Shown: piece by piece, positions 54,979 through 64,000 of the stretch | Numbering within the stretch: position 1 is the first letter of the stretch | Layout: each line of letters opens with the position of its first letter | Notes under the pieces: generated by a model | What the model was told of the DNA's origin: nothing | Seen by the model: only the letters and a program-made list of their open reading frames with translations | Databases searched by the model: none | Source: Catellatospora vulcania | GTDB lineage: Bacteria > Actinomycetota > Actinomycetes > Mycobacteriales > Micromonosporaceae | Direction of reading: 5' to 3' | Length of the DNA stretch: 64,000 nt | Assembly (NCBI RefSeq): GCF_009720385.1 | Contig: NZ_WARX01000007.1 | Location: 1 to 64,000 of the forward strand | Position numbers and translations under genes: made by a program

Positions 54979-55003
54979 TTACCCTGTCTTGCTTGCACCA
55001 AAC
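54979..55003 (-). promoter_or_regulatory. Sigma-B-like promoter
   Basis: On the minus strand GTTTGG (55003-54998), 13 bases, GGGTAA (54984-54979), i.e. GTTT-N15-GGGTAA. The -10 is nine bases from the GTG at 54969. Confidence 0.55.
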
Positions 55004-55102
55004 ATCCCACGGAGTGGTTTAAGTAATGATTGTCACAAGAATCCTTTTTGGCGACCCGCATCAATGGTCTAGCAGCCTAGGACGTTCTACGGGTGGTGAC
55101 CG

Positions 55103-55780
55103 GTGACACCGGGACCGCCACGGCTACCACGGCTGCTGCGGGACAACGCGCTGTCGGTCACGATGTTCGGCGCCTTCGCCCTGTTCATCGTGTTGCAGAG
55201 CGTGTTCGGCTGGCAGGCGCGCAACGAGGAGCTGGCCGACTACGGGGTGGCCGCCGACTCATACCTGCACTACCTGCGCACCGGCCACTTCGCGGAGGCG
55301 GTGTTCGAGAACTGGGAGTCGGAGTTCCTCCAGATGGGCTCGTACGTGCTGCTTACCGCGTACCTGGTGCAGCGCGGCTCGGCGGAGTCGAAGCAGCCCG
55401 ACGAGCCGGACCGGCCGCAGGACCTGCCCGGCGCGGCGACGGGGGACTCCCCGAAGCCCTCCCGGCGGCGCGGCTTCGCGCAGGTGCTCTACCGCAACAG
55501 CCTGTCCCTGGTGCTGCTCGGGTTCTTCGTGCTGTCGTTCGCCGGCCACCTGCTCGGCGGCGTCGCCGAGCACAACGAGCAGGAGGCGCTGCGCGGCCGG
55601 CCGCCGATCAGCGCGCTGGAGTTCCTGGGCTCGCCGGACTTCTGGTTCCAGTCCATGCAGAACTGGCAGAGCGAGTTCCTGGCCGTCGGGGCGCTCATCG
55701 TGCTGAGCATCGTGCTGCGCCAGCACGGCTCGCCCGAGTCGAAGCCGGTGACCGCGCCGGACGCGCAGACCGGCGAATGA
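55103..55780 (+). CDS. DUF6766 family membrane protein
   Basis: 225 aa with four hydrophobic segments in two related halves. Each half has a helix near its start (LSVTMFGAFALFIVL; LSLVLLGFFVLSFAG), then a loop ending in NWxSEFLxxGxxxxLxxxLxQxGSxESK. The duplication is obvious by eye. The family is a membrane protein of unknown function. GTG 55103 is used; the stop overlaps the next ATG by four bases (ATGA), coupling it to the CBS protein. Confidence 0.85.
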   Translation: MTPGPPRLPRLLRDNALSVTMFGAFALFIVLQSVFGWQARNEELADYGVAADSYLHYLRTGHFAEAVFENWESEFLQMGSYVLLTAYLVQRGSAESKQPDEPDRPQDLPGAATGDSPKPSRRRGFAQVLYRNSLSLVLLGFFVLSFAGHLLGGVAEHNEQEALRGRPPISALEFLGSPDFWFQSMQNWQSEFLAVGALIVLSIVLRQHGSPESKPVTAPDAQTGE

Positions 55781-56265
55781 GCCCGGCGGGGTCCCGGCCC
55801 GGCGACACTGGGAGCGTGGAAGAGCAACTGGCCGGACGCACGATCCGGGACGTCATGACGGGCCGGCCCGTGTGCGTGGAGGCGGGCACGACGCTGACCG
55901 AGGCGGCCCGGCTGATGCGCGACCACGGCATCGGCGACGTGCTGATCACCGAGGGCGAGCGGTTGATCGGCATCGTGACCAGCGGAGACGTCGTACGGGT
56001 GATCGCCGCGGAACGCGACCCCCGCACCGTGCTGGCCGAGGAGCTGACGCACCGGGAACTGGTGACGGTGCACGCGGACGACGACACCGGCGAGGCCGCC
56101 CGGATCATGAAGCAGCGCTCGCTGCGCCGGCTGCCCGTCTGCGAGAGCGACCGGGTCATCGGCGTGATCACCTGGAACGACCTGACCCGCGGCCAGCGCC
56201 CGCAGCCGCCCGAGTCCGACGCGGGCGCCCCGGGCATGGGCTGGTCCACCAGGCCGGACGGGTGA
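55777..56265 (+). CDS. CBS domain-pair protein
   Basis: 162 aa consisting of two CBS motifs (about 18-75 and 80-140): IRDVMTGRPVCVEAGTTLTEAARLMRDHGIGDVLI and ELVTVHADDDTGEAARIMKQRSLRRLPV. CBS pairs bind adenine nucleotides; stand-alone proteins of this type are regulatory and frequently induced under stress. ATG 55777 overlaps the DUF6766 stop; GTG 55816 is a possible later start. It converges with the MEDS-HATPase gene, two bases apart. Confidence 0.88.
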   Translation: MSPAGSRPGDTGSVEEQLAGRTIRDVMTGRPVCVEAGTTLTEAARLMRDHGIGDVLITEGERLIGIVTSGDVVRVIAAERDPRTVLAEELTHRELVTVHADDDTGEAARIMKQRSLRRLPVCESDRVIGVITWNDLTRGQRPQPPESDAGAPGMGWSTRPDG

Positions 56266-56267
56266 GC

Positions 56268-57206
56268 TCAGGCGTTGAGGCCGAGGCGGACGACGCAGCC
56301 GCCGTCCGCCGCGTCGATGGTGAGGTCGTCGGTCATCTGGCGGGCCAGCCACAACCCCATGCCACCGGCGCCGACCACCCGGTCGGTGGGCACGTAACCG
56401 CTGTACGCGCTGAAGCACCGCCCGCCGTCGGACACCGAGCACAGCGCGCGCCTGCCGTCGGACCACAGCCGCACCCGCACCGGGGCCGCGCCGTGCAGGA
56501 TCGCGTTGGTGGCGACCTCGCTGACGGCCAGCACGAACCCCTGCACCGCGTACGCGGACATGCCGTCGCCGAGCAGCGTCTGCTCCACGGCGGCCCGCAG
56601 CGCGGCCAGGTCGTGCGGGCCGGCGACGTCCAGCCGGGGCGGGGCGTCCTCGAGCGGGTCGCGCCAGCGCATGCCGGCCTCGCCCAGCAGGGTCACCGGG
56701 TCGGTGTAGCGGGCGCTGGGCACCCGCCCGCCCTCGGCGAGCAGGTGAGAGTGGCTGCTCTCGCCGGCGCGCAGGATGTCCGCGGGGACCCGGCGGCGGT
56801 CGTACAGGCACAGGTTCCAGACCGGGTAGTCGGCCAGGGCGTGGCCGAGCGCGGCGTCGAAGCGGGCCCACTCCCACTGCCCGCTGGGCCGGGACCCGAA
56901 GTCGATCTCCGTCACCACGCGGACCCGGCTGCTGCCGCGCTGCTGCTCGCGTGCGACCAGCTCGCGGTAGGCGGTCAGGGCGGCGATGGTGCCGCCGTAC
57001 ACGTCCCCGTAGGCCAGTTCGGCGATCCGGTGGCCGTCCAGCGCGTCGCGCAGGCGGGCGGCGTTGTCGGGGCGGCAGATCAGCACCACGCTGTCGCCGG
57101 CTTCGGCGCCCTCGCGCAGGTACGGCACCACGGCGTCGAGCAGCTGGTCGTCGTCGTGGTACTGCAGGGCGTCGTGGCGGGCGAGCGGGGAGCGCGGATA
57201 GCTCAT
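56268..57206 (-). CDS. MEDS domain - HATPase (RsbW-like) regulator
   Basis: 312 aa. The N-terminal MEDS/DcmR-type sensory domain (about 10-170) has HDALQYHDDDQLLDAVVPYLREGAEAGDSVVLICRP. The C-terminal GHKL ATPase (about 190-312) is of the anti-sigma-factor kinase type: AVSEVATNAILHGAAPV (N box) and VVGAGGMGLWLARQMTDDL (G box). It probably phosphorylates or binds an anti-anti-sigma partner in a sigma-B-type partner switch. It starts 13 bases after the SpoIIE phosphatase gene on the same strand, so the two are likely an operon with opposing activities. Confidence 0.88.
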   Translation of the reverse strand: MSYPRSPLARHDALQYHDDDQLLDAVVPYLREGAEAGDSVVLICRPDNAARLRDALDGHRIAELAYGDVYGGTIAALTAYRELVAREQQRGSSRVRVVTEIDFGSRPSGQWEWARFDAALGHALADYPVWNLCLYDRRRVPADILRAGESSHSHLLAEGGRVPSARYTDPVTLLGEAGMRWRDPLEDAPPRLDVAGPHDLAALRAAVEQTLLGDGMSAYAVQGFVLAVSEVATNAILHGAAPVRVRLWSDGRRALCSVSDGGRCFSAYSGYVPTDRVVGAGGMGLWLARQMTDDLTIDAADGGCVVRLGLNA

Positions 57207-57219
57207 GCGGGCACCCCTC

Positions 57220-58818
57220 TCACTGTTCCGCGTCGTTGCGCACCGCCATGATGGCCATGTCGTCGCGCGGCGGGTCGGCGGAGAAGTCCACCGCGGCGGT
57301 GCGCAGCCTGGCGGCGATCACGTCGGCCGGATGGCCGGCCAGGTAGGTCAGCCGCTGGGCGAGCCGCTGGGTGCCGAAGAACTCGTGGCTGTTGCGGCGT
57401 TCGGTGACGCCGTCGGTGAAGAAGACCAGGGTCTCGCCGGGGTGCAGGACGAGTTTGGCGGGCGGGCAGGTCACCGGGGAGACCAGGCCGAGCGCGGTGC
57501 CCCAGCGGCCGGCGGAGGAGACGCGGCCGTCGGCGTGCAGCACCAGCGGCCGGTCGTGGCCCGCGAGGTGGAGTGAGACCTCGACGTCGGGGCCGCCGTC
57601 GCGGGTGTCGAAGGCGGCCAGGGCGAGGGTGCAGTAGCGCTCGGAGCGTTCGCTGAGGGTGTCGTTGAGGGTGGACAGCACCGACTGCAGCGGTCGGCCG
57701 TCCTTGACGAGCACTCTGATGACCTCGCGGATCAGTCCGGTGACCGCGGCGGCATGCACGCCCTTGCCGGACACGTCGCCGACCATCACCAGCCAGCGGC
57801 CGTCCGGCATCGGCATGATGTCGTACAGGTCGCCGCCGACCTCGACGCCGCGTCCGGCGGGCACGTACTCCGCGCCGATGCCCAGGCCCTGGATCGTCGG
57901 CAGTTTCGCGGGCAGCAGGGCCTGCTGGAGGGTGTGCGAGACGGTCTGGCGGTCCTCGTGGATGCGGGCGTTGTCCATGGCGAGCGCGCAGCGCCGGGCG
58001 ACCTCCTCGGCGACCGGGATCTCGTCGGGGTCGCGGGGGGAGTCGGTGTCGCGGCCGATGCTGAGCACGCCGAGCCATTCGCCGCGGGCGAACAGCGGCA
58101 CGGCGATTCCGGACAGGGAGCCCGGCAGGGGGACGTTCTTGCCGGCCAGTAGCGCGTCGGCGAGCGGTGGTGTGAGCAGTGACCGGGTGAGGTCGTCGCT
58201 GACGGCGTCGAGCCAGGCGCTGAGCGCCTCGTCGGCGTGGGCGGCGGCGGCCGGTTCGAGCCGGCGGCCCGCGGTGGCGCGGTGCAGGGTGCACCAGGTG
58301 CCGAGGCGGGGCACGACGAGCCGGGGGATCAGGGCCAGGGTGAGGGTGAGGTCCAGGGACTGCGCGAGCAGTTCGCTGACCTCGGCGAGGAATGCCAGGG
58401 AGGTCTGCCGGCGGCGGTCGCTGTCGCGCAGCCGCTGGTGTTCGAGGGTCATGCCGAGCCGCTGGGTCGCCAGGTGGGTGAGGGTGCGCGCCTGCGGGGT
58501 GTCGGGGGCGTCCAGCCGCAGCTCCGCCGCCCAGGGCAGGCTCACCGGCACGCTGATCCGGCGGGCGGTCGAGGCCGGGTGCAGCCGCTTGCCCTGGGCG
58601 GCCAGCAGCTGTGCGCCGTCGCCGTCGCCGCGGTCGAGCCATACGGCGCTGCCGGTGGCGGCGGTGTGTGCGGCGAGGGTGCGCAGCAGGTCGCCGGCGA
58701 ATCCGTGCACCGTGCCCGTCTCGTCGGCGGTGGTGGCGACGTCGAGCAGGGCGTCGACGGCGGCCAGCGGCCCGGCGGCGTCGTGGGTGTGCTCCTGGTC
58801 CGGAGCGCGGTTCGGCAC
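57220..58818 (-). CDS. GAF-containing SpoIIE/RsbU-type PP2C phosphatase
   Basis: 532 aa. An N-terminal sensory region (about 20-140) is followed by a GAF domain (about 150-300) and a PP2C-type SpoIIE domain (about 320-530). The latter has EVGGDLYDIMPMPDGRWLVMVGDVSGKGVHAA (Mn-binding aspartates), VFFTDGVTERR and DDMAIMAV. It should dephosphorylate an anti-anti-sigma (STAS) protein, opposing an RsbW-type kinase such as the one downstream. GTG 58818. It is divergent from the HAMP-repeat hybrid kinase. Confidence 0.92.
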   Translation of the reverse strand: MPNRAPDQEHTHDAAGPLAAVDALLDVATTADETGTVHGFAGDLLRTLAAHTAATGSAVWLDRGDGDGAQLLAAQGKRLHPASTARRISVPVSLPWAAELRLDAPDTPQARTLTHLATQRLGMTLEHQRLRDSDRRRQTSLAFLAEVSELLAQSLDLTLTLALIPRLVVPRLGTWCTLHRATAGRRLEPAAAAHADEALSAWLDAVSDDLTRSLLTPPLADALLAGKNVPLPGSLSGIAVPLFARGEWLGVLSIGRDTDSPRDPDEIPVAEEVARRCALAMDNARIHEDRQTVSHTLQQALLPAKLPTIQGLGIGAEYVPAGRGVEVGGDLYDIMPMPDGRWLVMVGDVSGKGVHAAAVTGLIREVIRVLVKDGRPLQSVLSTLNDTLSERSERYCTLALAAFDTRDGGPDVEVSLHLAGHDRPLVLHADGRVSSAGRWGTALGLVSPVTCPPAKLVLHPGETLVFFTDGVTERRNSHEFFGTQRLAQRLTYLAGHPADVIAARLRTAAVDFSADPPRDDMAIMAVRNDAEQ

Positions 58819-58987
58819 TCTAGTAGTGTCCGCCGATCAGCGCCGGGTTTCCAGCGCGGGCCCGCCGCCGCGTGCCGGTGGCTCGCATCCGGGGGCCGTA
58901 CCGACGATGATGAAGCGTGCGTCGCGACGGTGTGGCGCGGCGGTGGGCCTTGGGGCGGGGGTCGGCCATCGAGGGGAGTTGGTCCTG

Positions 58988-63396
<4,409 letters not shown>

Positions 63397-63400
<4 letters not shown>

Positions 63401-63450
63401 GCGCGCTGTCCGGGTATGCCGTGAGCGAGCGCAGCGGGGAGGCGGCGTGA
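63397..63450 (+). CDS. 17-codon coupling ORF between kinase and response regulator
   Basis: ATG 63397 overlaps the kinase stop (ATGA), and the ORF MSALSGYAVSERSGEAA ends at TGA 63448-63450, which overlaps the GTG of the response regulator (GTGA). Both junctions are typical termination-reinitiation sites, so the mini-ORF could carry ribosomes from one gene to the next. It may be only spacer; no independent function is claimed. Confidence 0.35.
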
Positions 63451-64000
63451 GCGAGCTGGAGGCGGGGTTTGCTATGGCGAAGGTGCTGCTGGTCGACGAC
63501 CGGCAGGACAACCTGATCGCGCTGGAGGCGATGCTGCAGGGGCTGCCGGTGGACCCGGTCGCGGTCAACAGCGGCGAGGCGGCGCTCAAGCGGCTGCTCG
63601 TCGACGACTTCGCGGTGATCCTGATGGACGCGCAGATGCCGGGCCTGGACGGGTTCGAGACGGCGGGGCACATCAAGCGCCGTGAGCGCACCCGGCACAT
63701 CCCGATCATCTTCCTGACCGCGGCCGACCGGGACGCCCGGCTGGCGCTGCGCGGGTACGCGGCGGGTGCGGTCGACTACCTCACCAAGCCGTTCGATCCG
63801 TGGGTGCTGCGGGCCAAGGTGGCCATCTTCGTCGACCTGTGGGTCAAGACGCAGCAGCTGCGCCAGCAGGCCCAGCAGTGGGCCCGGCTGTCGGGCGCGG
63901 CCCAGGACGCGGTACGCCTGCTCGAAGAGCCCGGCCTGGACAACGTCGAACAGGCCCGCGAGGCGCTGCGTGCCGCCCTGCCGCACGACCCCGAGCCGCT
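63447..64000 (+). CDS. Response regulator (OsaB-like), 3' truncated by the window
   Basis: A receiver domain (KVLLVDDRQDNLIALEAML, phospho-acceptor Asp in VILMDAQMPGLDG, FLTAADRD, YLTKPFDP) is followed by a helical segment that is probably a coiled coil (VKTQQLRQQAQQWARL). The gene runs off the end of the window. GTG 63447 has GGGGAGG four bases upstream; ATG 63474 is the alternative. Receiver plus coiled coil next to a HAMP-repeat kinase is the OsaAB arrangement of Streptomyces (established for osmotic-stress adaptation). Confidence 0.88.
   Translation, partial: MSELEAGFAMAKVLLVDDRQDNLIALEAMLQGLPVDPVAVNSGEAALKRLLVDDFAVILMDAQMPGLDGFETAGHIKRRERTRHIPIIFLTAADRDARLALRGYAAGAVDYLTKPFDPWVLRAKVAIFVDLWVKTQQLRQQAQQWARLSGAAQDAVRLLEEPGLDNVEQAREALRAALPHDPEP

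Overview
The window is about 70% GC or higher, with dense, strongly GC3-biased genes, many GTG starts, secreted multidomain carbohydrate enzymes, an AfsR/SARP regulator and a HAMP-repeat hybrid kinase of the OsaA type. This points to a filamentous actinomycete, most likely of the Micromonosporaceae (Actinoplanes, Catellatospora or Micromonospora-like); the family assignment is inference. I see no rRNA, tRNA, CRISPR array, transposase or prophage. It reads as ordinary chromosome.

Layout. 1-3.1 kb: a sugar ABC transporter (two permeases, the first cut by the window edge) translationally coupled to a GH1 beta-glucosidase, resembling the cebFG-bglC operon. 3.2-5.3 kb: a hypothetical protein, a two-TM potassium channel and another hypothetical. 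5.4-7.2 kb: two identical LacI/CebR-type operators and a promoter driving a secreted F5/8C-DUF1996 protein. 7.3-12.8 kb: an AfsR-type regulator and a DrrAB-like ABC exporter. 13-20.4 kb: two very large divergent secreted polysaccharide hydrolases, a GH99-like and a GH87 alpha-1,3-glucanase, both built with discoidin and FN3 modules. 20.5-22.7 kb: a Tat-exported alpha/beta hydrolase and an aldo/keto reductase. 22.9-31.4 kb: triose/glycerol metabolism, with a PTS-type dihydroxyacetone kinase carrying its own EI and HPr, followed by glpF-glpK-glpD. 31.4-41.9 kb: M1 peptidase lipoprotein, ClC channel, DUF5996, an AAA ATPase, a methyltransferase, a cold-shock protein, Lon (under a perfect HspR/HAIR box), a membrane protein and a short threonyl-tRNA synthetase with an elaborate leader. 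42-47.6 kb: DUF1992, a probably frameshifted membrane gene, two small membrane proteins, a TAP-like peptidase lipoprotein and arginine deiminase. 47.8-51.4 kb: two adjacent cell-wall hydrolases (GH25 and NlpC/P60) sharing a DWDGDG repeat array. 51.5-64 kb: a stress module of small proteins, CBS and DUF6766 proteins, a HAD-GT9 fusion, a SpoIIE phosphatase, a MEDS-HATPase protein, a giant HAMP-repeat hybrid kinase and its response regulator. Four of the genes carry sigma-B-like promoters.

The most noteworthy element is the leader of the short threonyl-tRNA synthetase (41.94-42.14 kb). It contains a possibly leaderless 19-aa ORF with three consecutive Thr codons, a 12-bp GC hairpin, and a hairpin hiding the Shine-Dalgarno sequence. 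The GC hairpin's loop and 3' side can pair with the strand that hides the Shine-Dalgarno, so the region has the parts of a ribosome-controlled switch. Other points of interest are an exact 276-bp tandem duplication inside the HAMP array, the sigma-B-like promoters around the signalling genes, and a dispersed family of intergenic hairpins in which the stem tip covaries.
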